Source of the DNA: Erigeron canadensis | Taxonomy: Eukaryota; Streptophyta; Magnoliopsida; Asterales; Asteraceae | Assembly: GCF_010389155.1 (NCBI RefSeq) | Contig: NC_057761.1 | Location: 44,440,213-44,504,212, forward strand | DNA length: 64,000 bases | Direction of reading: 5' to 3' | Shown here: positions 37,133-48,831 of the stretch, one piece after another | Position numbering within the stretch: the stretch's first letter is position 1 | Layout of the letters: the number at the start of each line of letters is the position of its first letter | Notes under the pieces: model-generated | Seen by the model: only the letters and a program-made list of their open reading frames with translations | Database searches by the model: none | Told to the model about the DNA's origin: nothing | Position numbers and translations under genes: made by a program

Positions 37133-37948
37133 TCTCTAAATATATAGAAAGAGAAAATTTAATTATAAAATAGATAAGTCTGGACCTCTAGATGAAGATA
37201 AACTTTTTATTATAGTCATTAGATCAAAACGATAATGTATTATACTTCGTACCTTTTTAATTTTTTTTATATTTAATTTAATTTTAAAAATTCAAATACG
37301 GTCATTAGTTATGCAAAGTAATCACTTTTTGTTTATATTAATCACTTTTTTGATTTTTTATTTATAAAATTTCAGTTTGTTTTATGTCGTACGTTGTTAT
37401 CAAATTGTGATTTTATATAGGATTTTTATCATATAACATAATAACTATTGGTTATAAATATTTCATTTTACATCGTTAACATCTTATAACATAAGAAAAG
37501 ATATAACCGATATGTATATGGTGTATAAAATAATCATCTAATGCTATTTTATAAAATATTTTGCCCTTTTTTACTCAATTAAGGATTTGATATACCTAAT
37601 ATACCTTTTTTTTATTCACTAATTTAAACATATCTACCTAATAAACCTATAATACCCTTAAATCTCAACTACTCATTTTTTTCGCTCTCCTCTATAAATC
37701 ATTTTATTCATCTAATTCATTCAAAGTCTTTTATCTCGAAAACCATGTATCGATAAATTATAAAAATTGTATGAGTGTTATTAAACTTTCATGCTCTTTC
37801 ATTAAAGATGTCATTCGATATACTTTCAATGAATTTTTAAACCGAGGACGGAGCCCGTGGAGCTAAAGCATTTGACTATCATACTCTATGACTTGACCTA
37901 TCACCCCCACCATCTTGTCGCCGCAACGCGCGAGCACTAATATTGCTC
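37133..37948 (+). mobile_element. Helitron-like element, family 3 start with degraded 3' end
   Basis: The 5' end TCTCTAAATATATAGAAAG matches the element at 22461. Its 3' part (37560-37948) belongs to the repeat also seen at 23770-24172 and ends CCGCAACGCGCGAGC...GCTCG|T, a decayed hairpin with CTCG in place of CTAG. It could be two abutting elements. Confidence 0.4.
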
Positions 37949-38008
37949 GTTAAAATAAAATATGTTTTTTGATTAATTTATTATTAGACAACAAACATGT
38001 TTAACATA

Positions 38009-38155
38009 TGGGGGATGGGAATATAAAATTGTTAGGTATCTAAACTTAGATGTGAAATACTCACATATTACTTTTTTAATCCATAAAATTCAAGAGGGCC
38101 CAAATATTTATTCATTAATCAAGAAATATTAAAAATTTTGTATGTAAGGGGTTCC
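38009..38155. mobile_element. MITE copy 2, left part (split by solo LTR)
   Basis: It matches 33843-33987: GGGATGGGAATATAA, then GATGTGAAATACTCACATAT and TTTTTTAATCCATAAAA. It stops at GGTTCC, exactly where the LTR begins; the remainder is at 40432-40468. Confidence 0.65.
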
Positions 38156-40431
38156 TGTAACACCCGAACTACGGCGGAATATCAGGATGTCACGAAAGCA
38201 CAACATGGCATGGCATTACATAGAAAAATCTAAATGATCAGGTACTTGCGTAAGTATAAGCACAACAAATCGTATATGAACATCAACAAAGCATGCCTAA
38301 ATGAACAACGTACTAGTATGTCATTACAACACTCAACCCTCAAAAGGGGTGCATACAAGGCGTTAAGCCTGTGAATCAAAAGTCAATCAAAGAACACTCT
38401 CGCTCCTAGTTACTTCATCCCTGTCTAGCCTGATCACCTGAAAAGTATACTAAAATATGTCAACACGAGGTTGGTGAGTTCGTAGGTTTTTGTACGAAAG
38501 AACTAGTGATGGACATGAAAACGTGTCGATTCTTTATGAACATGAGTATTTTGTACAATATATGTAAGATCATAGAGTTACATACCAAATGTCTCGAACA
38601 CACAAGTAAGCACACAATGACAAATAATGACCTAATGCACATACGACCGAGACTAGTATCAGGAACGCATCCCAATGGCGTTAATGAACAAATCCCATGA
38701 ACACGGGTCAACTTAGTACCAAATAATGAACATGAACAAGTAACTCCAAATGCACAACTCAGTAAACAATATATATTGTACATAATAAAAACAACACTCG
38801 ACAAACTGTTAGAAAACATTTGTATACTTTTCACCCCAAAACACATAAAAGTGGGGCTAGGAAACTCACTTGACAAGATGAACCTGTTGACTCGGAGTAT
38901 TCAACCCCACATTCGCCTAGCCATCAGATGAACAAGTACAAATGACCTAGCACCATGATCTTGAACACGAACAGTTAATATTAGCTTACAATAAGCACTC
39001 GAACAGTCCAAATGTTCCACACTGTCACAAATCACACAATAAGTACTAAAACTCCAATGTACATGTCTATGACCTATATTGGTGCCTTAAGAAATGCCGT
39101 TAATTTTAACGTATTTATAAGTCGTTTTATCACTTCATTAAATAATGACTAGTGATCCTTTTATAAGATAATTGGTTAATTAATTAATGTTTACCCCTTA
39201 AATAAATAATAGTAATTATATAATTATTTGTTATGTTTAATATCCATCGTCATTATTGCGAGACTCAAAGTGCTAAATCAATTTTGACGTGCTTCAGGTT
39301 TGAGGTGCTTAAGCTTGTCTCACGCCATTACTTTAGCATTAAATGCAACCCGTCCCAATTCGCGTCCTATCAGAATTAAAATTTAAAAGTTGAGATTTAC
39401 GTCCTGAACACTTATACGACCTCGTATTTGGGAAATACGACTTCACTACACAAATGCGACCCCGCAACTTAAATACGACCTCACAATGACCTGAGCGATT
39501 TACGAACTCATAAATTACATCTGGGCTAGTAAAATTCAGATCTGAAAGAGGTTTTACGACCCCGACGCGCTTTTCACTCAAAATCATATATTTTTAACTA
39601 TAGATCACGATTTAACAAGTTTTTGGGTTGTAAAATGCATAGATCTAGAATATAAAGATAAAAGTAAAGATTTGATTCACTTTCTTTACCCAAAATTTAT
39701 TCTTTTTCTTGACTCTTAAGATTAAATTTGATTACCAAAAATAATAACTAGATCTCAAATAAAAACGGGATTCAAGCTAAAATACTTACGATTTGGCTAA
39801 GAAATTAAGTATTAAAAACGATTATCAAGTGGGTTTATGTATAGATCTTGGATTTTGATAAACAAAGTAAGTAGATTTCTAGAGAGATAAAATGGCTAGT
39901 AACGATGGGGTAGCAAAGGTTTTAGTGAGAGAGTGAATAAGTGAAAATGATAAGGAGAAATGAGAGGTGGGGAGAGTCAGTAGACTCTTAGCCTCCAACA
40001 CCAAGTTTGACTCTTTAACCATATACGTTTGACTCACAAAATTTAAAGAGACCCAATGTTCCATTTAAAATTTTAAATGACATAAATGAACATATTTTTC
40101 GACTAGGTTTCCAACGATTAGAAATATAACCATGTTTAATTATTATAAATTCATTAGTTCATTTTTAAGTATTTTCAGGTTATTTGATATTTCTACAAGA
40201 CACCTAGTATTATTTCGAACTCAAACTCTCGCACTAAATCTCTAAATAATAAATGCACTGAAAACCGAATGAACATGTACTCGCTATATTAATACTTAAT
40301 GTCTTACAAAAGCACATGTACATACTCTGAATTGACCAATGACGAACTATACTGACACGTACATGACTAGTCATAGGGATGACGAACGGAAAAGTACAAT
40401 TGGACGATAAGCTCGGATGACGGTTGTCACA
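38156..40431 (+). mobile_element. solo LTR of an LTR retrotransposon (2276 bp)
   Basis: It begins TGTAACACCCGAAC and ends GGTTGTCACA (5'-TG...CA-3'), and is flanked by GTTCC (38151-38155) and GTTCT (40432-40436), a 5-bp duplication with one mismatch. There is no second LTR, primer-binding site or gag-pol, so a full element probably recombined to a solo LTR. TGTAACACCC starts are common in Ty3/gypsy LTRs; the superfamily call is inference. Orientation is not certain. Confidence 0.7.
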
Positions 40432-40468
40432 GTTCTACACTTAGCTTATGTGTCAGACAACCTTATAT
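40432..40468. mobile_element. MITE copy 2, right part
   Basis: Continues the MITE interrupted at 38155: TTCTACACTTAGCTTATG then ACAACCTTATAT, matching the right arm of 33843-34020. Confidence 0.6.
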
Positions 40469-40545
40469 TCATCTTTCTGTTAACATATTTTTATTTTACA
40501 TCGTCATTGTTAAAAAAATGTAACATATAAGTCCTCAGAACTATA

Positions 40546-40819
40546 TCCATATAAATATTAAAACAGTAAGAATCTTAGCCTTTTAAGTTATCCTTCCTAA
40601 ATCAAAGCTATGCTTAAATGTTGCCACATAAGATTTATCCTATGTGGCATCTCCATGTTTTTTTTATATTATCAATCTTTTTTATAGAAAATATAGTATA
40701 AATTAGAATATAGAAACTATAAAATTGGATATATCATATATGAAAAACAATATATTCATGGGATTGATCAACATTTATTTTGGCAAGAATATTACAAATC
40801 CACAAATTCTTACATACCC

Positions 40820-40861
<42 letters not shown>

Positions 40862-41573
40862 TATTTTTATTTTAAATAAAATCGTCACTTTGTACGTACG
40901 ATTACAAATTCTATATTACTAAATCCTTATATTTGTTAGAATTGTACGTACAATTACAAATTCATTTGTTATTGATTCCATTTGTATGTATTTAGGATGA
41001 ATGGTAATATAATCTAATCACATTAGTAATTCTATAAAAAAAGTTTTTTTAAGCTTTATTTTGTGTATGTATATAATTGCTATTTAACAAATAGTTAAAC
41101 ATTTATCAAGCTCTATGTAGTCAAAAGATTCAATCATCATGATGTGGAAATAATATACTTTATATGAACTAATAAACGGTAATAGATGTATTAAAATAGG
41201 TTGGTTCAGAGTCCAAACATCTTCACCTAATTCTTGATCATATACTCTGGGCACTCTATAAATCGAATTCGCGTGTTTCAACTTTACATGTAGGTCTACA
41301 CTACACTTCATTGTTTTGTTTTGTTGACCTAATTGTATGTTGCGGGTATTCGACCAACTATAACAATTCTTTAAAGTATAGCCAAAGTCCTCAATGCCAA
41401 ATTTCAACCTGAATTTAGGTCTATTTGTATGTTAAAACATTATGCATGGAGTTCACATTACATAATCTATCATCCAAGGATTAAAGGTCACTACATTTTT
41501 CATGTTTCATAATATAGTTTATTATTATACTGCTTTAAAAAAAATTCGCACATCGTACGGGTAAAAGACCTAG
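40546..41573 (+). mobile_element. non-autonomous Helitron-like element, family 1
   Basis: The 5' end TCCATATAAATATTAAAAC and 3' end CGCACATCGTACGGGTAAAA with CTAG|T. The first 100 bp match 17875-17990. The interior holds a (TTA)n run and a 107-codon minus-strand frame (41084-41407) that may be captured sequence or chance. Confidence 0.6.
40820..40863 (+). repeat. (TTA)n microsatellite
   Basis: About 14 perfect TTA units inside the Helitron-like element. Confidence 0.9.
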
Positions 41574-41882
41574 TACAATATAAAACAATGTTATTATTAT
41601 TTTTCAACATAAAATATTTACATTTATTTTTATACCGTTATTTTACAAAGATACAAGTAATATATACATGTATTAATAAATTTTGATTTACTTTTTTTTA
41701 AATATTTTGATATACTTTTTTTAAATAATAGTATCAATCATATATCAAACTTGTCTTATTTATAACTATTAAATATAAATACTCCATTTTAAGGTATAAC
41801 GAAAATTTAATATGTATTTAATAAAAGAAAAGAAGAAAGGAAATAAAAGAAATGCAAGGTGGCACATATATCAAGGTGAGAT

Positions 41883-42028
41883 GCAACGTGGAGTTTCATG
41901 CAACGTGGCAAAGAATGATAGGACATACATACGTTACATACCATCACCAAAAATTTAATAACTTTTCATTTAATCTTCCGTTGATATTTTTAAAAACATA
42001 TATATGTTTTTAAAGTTATACTCCACGT
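41883..42028 (+). promoter_or_regulatory. CCACG cluster upstream of PDI (candidate ER-stress elements)
   Basis: CCACG occurs inverted at 41887-41891 and 41904-41908, each within GCAACGTGG, and forward at 42023-42027. CCACG is the bZIP half of plant ER-stress response elements, which commonly control PDI genes. No full CCAAT-N9-CCACG is seen, so this is suggestive only. Confidence 0.25.
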
Positions 42029-42290
42029 CGGATGCGAAAATTATCTCTAAAACATTTCCCATCACCAATTTTGACAAAAAGCGACGTCGTTTCCACCAAA
42101 CCTCACCCTATTTATTCACGCTCCATTGTCTTGAAGCCTTCATTCTCACATGACAGTATAAGCTTAGCCAGAAAAAGAGATCTCGTGACGACATTTTGTT
42201 ATTTATACATATATAGATATAGATATAGATATAGATATATATTTTAGCCAGAAGAGATATAGCAATTTAACATAAGCAGCAGCAGAAATT

Positions 42291-45200
42291 ATGACGATTT
42301 ATTCTTCTTCTAGGGTTTATGCTGTCGTATTATTCGTGTGCTTATTTGTTTTTGCATCATGCACTGCTGAATCTGAATCTGAATCTGTACCTGAGAAAGA
42401 ATTTGTGCTGACTTTAGATCATTCCAATTTCTCTGATGTTGTTTCTAAACACAATTTCATCGTTGTTGAATTCTACGCTCCATGGTATTTCTCTCTCTCT
42501 CTATATATCTATTTCTAATATATATATATATTTCTATATCTGTATAGATTTAGTTATTTATTTAAGTAGCTGTTTCAATTTGATCGATCTGATTTAGCAA
42601 CTGTTTGACCACCGTTGACTTGAAGTTTGACTGTTTGTTAACTGTCCTGAATAATTTGGAAATTGAAATTATTGAATGTATGTAAATCGCTTTGTGTTAT
42701 CTACAAGTTATTTCTCCCTTTTTATAGATGGATACAGATCTGATAGGTTTATAATGTTGAATTGTTGATTCATGTGAAATTCATGATGATGATTTGGGGC
42801 ATTTTAACAGTGACGTTGATTCTGAACCGTAGGGGGTTTATATATATATAGTTAGATAAAAGTTGTCTAAAAATAAGTATTAAGAATAATACAGAAAATG
42901 CTTTTGTGGCTGATATTTTAAAGAGGCATTATATAATTGAGTGTCTTTTTAACGACAAATGTTAGTTGTTAGTACGTACTTAATTGAACGCCAATGCCGC
43001 GATTTGAATCCTGGACCTCAAGAGAGGCAAAACCTTCGCATGATCATAATTTCGATTATAGGGTCTTTGTATAATTTATTCATTGTAGTTTATGTGAATA
43101 AATCTGGTAATTTTTTGTTTTTTTTTGGTTGAAATTTACATGCATTTATAGTTACTTATCTTTTGGTTTAACTTTGTATATATGTGAATTGCATGTTGTA
43201 AAATCGATTGCTAATATTTGTGAATTGCATGTTGTAAAATCGATTGCTAATATTTGTGAATTGCATGTTGTTCTACTTGACAGGTGTGGTCATTGTAAAA
43301 ACCTAGCTCCAGAGGTATCCATTTTGTTTTCCATATGGTCGAGTTAGATGATACGTAGCTATTTCGTGATTTTGATTTGTGTGCTTTTTGTAATATGTGT
43401 AGTATGAGAAGGCCGCGTCTGTGTTATCAAGCCATGACCCTCCAGTTGTTTTAGCAAAGGTTGATGCCAATGCTGAAGAGAACAAGGGACTAGCACAACA
43501 ATATGAGATACAAGGTTTCCCCACTCTCAAGATTTTCAAAAAAGGAGGCGAAGTTATTCAGGATTATAAAGGCCCCCGTGAGGCTGATGGCATTGTTGAG
43601 TTTTTGAAGAAGCAAGTTGGTCCTGCCTCGTTTGAAGTCAAAACTCCAGAAGATGCAGGTAGCCTTATTGATGACAAGAAAGTCGTTGTGGTAAGAATTT
43701 CAAATTCTCAATTTATACTACATTTAATTTTCATGAGATTTGATTTACACCTTCTTTAATATTTGTTGTGTTGTTGCAGGTAGGTATTTTCCCCAAATTA
43801 TCTGGGGAAGAATTTGATAACTTCTTGAACTTGGCTGACAAGCTTCGTTCGGACTATGACTTTGTTCACACTACAAATGTTAAACTTCTTCCCCGTGGGG
43901 ATTCATCGGTGACCGTCCCAACTGTTAGGTTGCTCAAACCATTCGATGAACTAGTCGTTGATTCCCAGGTACAAGCCATCCACTGTATCTAGCTATATTT
44001 TACTATTATCATTATTTTGTGGTTTTGCTTTTTTGTTTTCATAAAAGATAAAGGCCGTCACAATTTATTGACACCCGCTTATTTGAGCTTACAGAAATTT
44101 GAAGTCGATGCTTTGGAGAAGTTCATTGAAGATGCTAGCACTCCTTTGGTGACACTCTTTGACCAGAGCCCAGCCAACCAACCATTCCTAGTCAAATACT
44201 TCGAAAGTCCCAACACAAAGGTATATGCCCATTTTACTTAGAGGACAACCCTTTCACTGCACCCACCGTTATTTAGCGGAATAAATGCAGTAAAGACCAG
44301 CATTTCAAGTGGGATTTTTGTACAAATAATAGAATATCCATATCTAAGCATATGATTCACAAGCTAACTGTTTGTCGGCCTCAATTTACTTCTCTTTTGT
44401 TATAGGGCCGCCATTCTAATTCAAAATCCCTACCAATCTTCTACTGCCAACTTATATTGACAATGTCTTGTAATTATATGATGATTGCCTTTATAAGATA
44501 ATTGTGACTCAGCAACCGAGTATGTATGTTTTTTGTTCAGGCTATGCTGTTCTTAGATTTCAGTCATGAGCATGTTGACTCTTATAAGTCAAAATACTCG
44601 GATGTTGCTGGTGAATACAAAGGAAAGGGGTTGAATTTCCTCTTGGGTGATGTTAAGGCTAGCCAAGCTGCATTGCAGGTAATTATCTTTCATATCTTTC
44701 ATTTTCTTTCTTTTTTTTTTTTCCAAAATTTGAGTCCCATCCTGAGCTACTTGTCAACCTGGATATGCAGTATTTTGGGCTTACCGAAGATCAGTCACCT
44801 GTTCTTATTGTACAAAACACTAATGGTCTGAAGTTTATCAACTCAAATGTTGAAGCTGATCAACTTGCTCCTTGGTTGAAGGACTATATGGTAAGTTTGA
44901 ACTTCTATCCTTTCTCCCAAGATTCAGATATCATCATGTTTAAGCTGTAAGGTTTGTTTACCGGTTTACCCTGCAAGTTTTTATATCTGAAGACCTGCTG
45001 CATTCTTTTTTAGCCATTTATAATGCTTAAGCTATTCTCATTTTTGAAAGAACCGAAAGTGAAAGCTTGGACGTGTAAGGCGGGGTGGGTATTGGGTCAA
45101 AAGAAGTGGGTGCCAATCAAAATGGTGCGGTTGACCCGGAAACACTTATTCCAAAAAGCTATTTTGAGTATTATTAAATGATAATCTATATATATATATT

Positions 45201-46709
45201 TTAAATAAAATGATTGAGGACATTGCAAGTATAAAAATACACTATGGGCAAGGTTCATCCAGTTGGCCTGTTATTTTTTTTTCCTTTGTATTTTATCCGT
45301 TTGAACCATACCCAAATCTGTTTTTCTACGAATGCGTTGAAAATACCACCTCCAGAGAAACAAATACTTATTCAGCTTAGCCAGGCTTACAAATGGTAAC
45401 TACATAAGTTACAGAAAGTAGGGTGATATCATATCCGTGCCCTGCCATCTATGATGCCAAAAGACATGAAAACATGAAGTTTTTCCTAACATTTTAAATG
45501 ATTGCCCTGCCATGCCATTTATCCTTGCCCTGCCCTGCCCTGCCATTCTCATCTCGTTTTGTATTGATATATACTTGATTGTTGTAGGATGGAAAAGTGA
45601 AGCCATTTATAAAGTCAGAACCTATTCCTGAAACCAATGATGAGCCTGTGAAGGTGGTGGTCGCCAATAGCCTTAGAAATATGGTTTTGGACTCCAACAA
45701 GAACAGTAAGATTTTATCTATATTCTTATGTTCTTCTAAACTGTTTCTAGAGAAATAAGACTACTTGCTCCAGGGTACGAGCCCACCTCTTTCCTAAGCT
45801 TATGGTTTGTACTTTGTGCCTTATATTTAATAGTTTTACTAGAGATCTATGCACCATGGTGTGGGCATTGCAAGAAATTGGCTCCGATATTGGATGAAGT
45901 TGCTGTCTCGTTTGAAAATGATGCCAATGTTATGATAGCAAAATTCGTAAGTCACCAATTGTGTTTTTTTCTCGTAGCAAAGGTGGCAAAACGGGTGGGT
46001 CAGGCTGGTTGGAACTTGGCATAAAACCACCTGACACTTTTTGTACGCCTAAAATACTTTTTGTTATAATAAAGTGAATGTGTTACATATGATTACAAAA
46101 CTATATTATTTAAACAGTAAAAATATATTTAAATTTTGGAAAATAAACCTAAAGGGATTTAGGAGGTCATGAGCATTTGGATACTCTAGACGAGTTCCAA
46201 CATGTTTGAACCCTGTCCTTGTATTTTAAACTTCCTTTTTGGTCTTTTGAACCATATCAATAATATACAGCCTAAGTGCCTAACTGACCATTGAATTTCA
46301 GTGTGTTGAAATTGACTCACACATAATGTTAATACTGAAATTAATTTATAACCCCTTGTATCTAGGTATATTATGTCAATTTAACTCCTATCATGCAGAA
46401 TGATTGTTGTATTCAATATTTTCCTTTTGATTTAAAAGAAATTCTTTTTGCTTGTTCTCCAAGTGTTAATACTTCTGCATTGTATTGTATTAGGATGGAT
46501 CTAACAACGACATTCCAAGCGACACATTTGAAGTTCAAGGTTACCCGACGCTATACTTCAAATCTTCAAGTGGTAAAGTGGTTCCATACGAAGGTAACAG
46601 GACAAAGGAGGATATAATCGAGTTCATTCAAAAGAACCGAGAGGATGAGGCCTCTCCAAAAACCACAACGACAACCACCACCACTGAATCAGGCAAAGAT
46701 GAGCTATGA
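42291..46709 (+). CDS. protein disulfide isomerase, PDIL1-1 type (10 exons, 510 aa)
   Basis: ER-lumen oxidoreductase and chaperone that forms and rearranges disulfides in secretory proteins. Exons: 42291-42484, 43284-43314, 43403-43690, 43780-43968, 44095-44220, 44541-44678, 44771-44890, 45588-45705, 45834-45946, 46494-46709; phases close at 1533 nt with GT/AG junctions. Signal peptide about 1-26, then an acidic ESESES stretch. Domain a has WCGHC at 65-69 and the cis-proline loop GFPT. Domains b and b' follow. Domain a' has WCGHC at 410-414 and GYPT. The tail is a poly-Thr stretch then KDEL, the ER-retention signal. An N-glycosylation sequon NFS is near residue 46. Length is near the family norm of about 500. 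It is the intact relative of the truncated copy 12 kb upstream on the same strand. Confidence 0.95.
43183..43270 (+). repeat. 36-bp tandem repeat next to the PDI exon 2 acceptor
   Basis: Two full 36-bp units and a partial third start at 43183, 43219 and 43255, each with GTGAATTGCATGTTG. The array ends 13 bp before the 31-nt exon that encodes the WCGHC site. Confidence 0.85.
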
Positions 46710-48831
46710 AGAGTTTTTCTCCTAGAGTTGTCTTTTAATATTCGTAGGTCAGTTGCATGTACTCTTTATGTTATGAGACCAAGTTAAGTTGTGGATTTAT
46801 CGTTCCATCACTAGTACCAACAACACTCATCACCACCCCCACCGCCACCACATTGTCGCTACCATCATTACCGTGGACTTTTTGTAGTGCATGATATGAA
46901 TAAAGTCTTGTGACTAGAATGAAGATAAATAAAATAAAATCGAAGTAACTTTTGTCAAGCTGCAGTACGTTAAGTGAATAGTGGGTGATGGACATTAAAA
47001 CCATTTTACAACCAAGAATATGATGGGGGTTTTTTGTAGCACACATTCTGTATAGTTGTATATGAAACCAATGGGGAGGTTTAAAAGATACAGCTACTGT
47101 CAGAAAGTTCATATAAATAAATATTTTATTGGGTCTAATAATCCGTTGCAAGTTACTAAAGTAATGAAAAAGGAGGACTTTTGTTCCAACCTGAAGTTGT
47201 GATGCCATCTTATCTAGTGCTGAATGGAACGACTTTTGACATTTAATACAACAATAATAGATAAACAAAAGCATTGTTATGCAAACAATAGCAACAACCA
47301 CATTTTAAAACCAAATTTTAGTAACATGAATAACTAGGACTTGTACCTAAGTTCACGTACTAGCAACTGATTTGAGCATATGGGTGCCATTAAGTTGCAT
47401 CACGCATTTAGGTCTCGGGACTTCTCAAAGCGAATAAAATATATTCTAATACCCATCACCTATGAAGAATTTAATATACAATCTCCCAACTTGATACTAA
47501 TTTTATTGCCATGCCTATAGATTTGTTGAGTGCGACGTGGGTTATATTAATTGACGATGATGATACCCCGCAATCTTGTGCACCATAGGTGTAGATGAGC
47601 GAAGCTTGGCCTGTGAGTAGCTTAGAGGCCTGAGCTTGACTTATTTCGAAGAAAAAGTAAATTTTGTCACCTATCACAATTCCTTACTTTTTGTCCATCA
47701 TTGCAAGCTTTGTGATAAGCTTCCATAAGAGGTTTGTATACTAATCTCCAATCCATACTTGATTCGCCACTTCCAGCTCATATACAAGACTTATTTGATC
47801 TTCTTGTTTCTCATTTCCGAGTTACAAACAATATCATAAACCTTGATTTGCAACTATTTGTTATTAGCATCTCAAACGTGTTGAAATTTATTGATGAATT
47901 GGCAAAAGAAATTGGCAAGATACAAGAAGCTAGGCATCCTGGTTTTGCCTTGACATCTCATATCACAGTTTGTAACTAAGCAAGTAACACAAACATCTAC
48001 TCAAGAATAATGGAAGTGAGAAAAGTTAAGATGTTCAGCATATTTGTTCCCTTCATTAACATGTCGAAATTCAGGCACTCAATAGTGGTCACCCATCAAA
48101 AATATATATACAATCCAAAAGACAAGAAACGATGCTCAAGTCAAATGTACATACTAATTCAGCTCTTATGATGTGTTTTATACAGTAGCGAAATGAAAAT
48201 AAGAGAAGAGAAGTGAGGTCATTAAATGGATTTTAATCAAAAAGATTTCGTTTTAAACATGGGTTATACACTATTAAGTTAACTAGATTAGTTAGCCTAC
48301 CTGAAAGGAATGGGCAAATATTCAATGACTTTATATTTGGTCGATAGATGACATCCATCTACTTTTAATATTCTCCAAAGTTGCATATCTCTCCATCGAA
48401 CTCCATAGTTTCAAACATACCTTTTTATTAGTAGAATCAAAATGATCTTGACCTAACAGTTTACGAGATGGTCAACAAATAAGTTGTTGTCATTGCAATT
48501 CTGTCATTCTGATTAAGATCAAGAACAAGGGTGTGTTTTGAATGTGGGTATAAGAATCAAGAATGGAATGACAACAATTGAACTGATTAGGAATGCTTAG
48601 GCATATGAATTTTAGATTTTTTTTTTTCTAAAGTTTGAATGTGCTACTTATATATTACATACAAATAGATTTGCTGGGTAACGAATTTTCCTGTCATTAG
48701 TACTAATTGGCCCTTAATATTTGTGACATCCATTACATAAGCAACTTATCCAACTTAATGAAGAAACTGAACTTAAAGAAGTATACCCTAAGAAATAATA
48801 CCAGCTGGGATAGTGATGATGAATTCTGAAG
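46710..48831. other. intergenic region between PDI and the DOG1-like gene
   Basis: The first ~200 bp are the presumed PDI 3' untranslated region. The 3' flanks of two convergent genes meet here. An 81-codon frame at 47734-47979 is open but has no homology I recognise and no clear gene structure. No terminal repeats were seen. Confidence 0.5.

Noticed and set aside
38460..38876. 138-codon minus-strand frame
   Set aside because: Lies inside the solo LTR and has no recognisable protein; likely chance.
38156..40431. A gene between the two PDI copies in the GC-richer block
   Set aside because: No open frame continues; the TG...CA ends and 5-bp duplication explain it as a solo LTR.
41084..41407. 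107-codon minus-strand frame in the Helitron-like element
   Set aside because: Could be captured DNA but no family is recognisable; not called as a gene.
46771..47301. 176-codon minus-strand frame past the PDI gene
   Set aside because: Overlaps the PDI 3' region; composition is low-complexity hydrophobic with no domain and no splice-joined partner.
47734..47979. 81-codon plus-strand frame with a protein-like composition
   Set aside because: No recognised family, no partner exons and no start context; kept only as an open frame.
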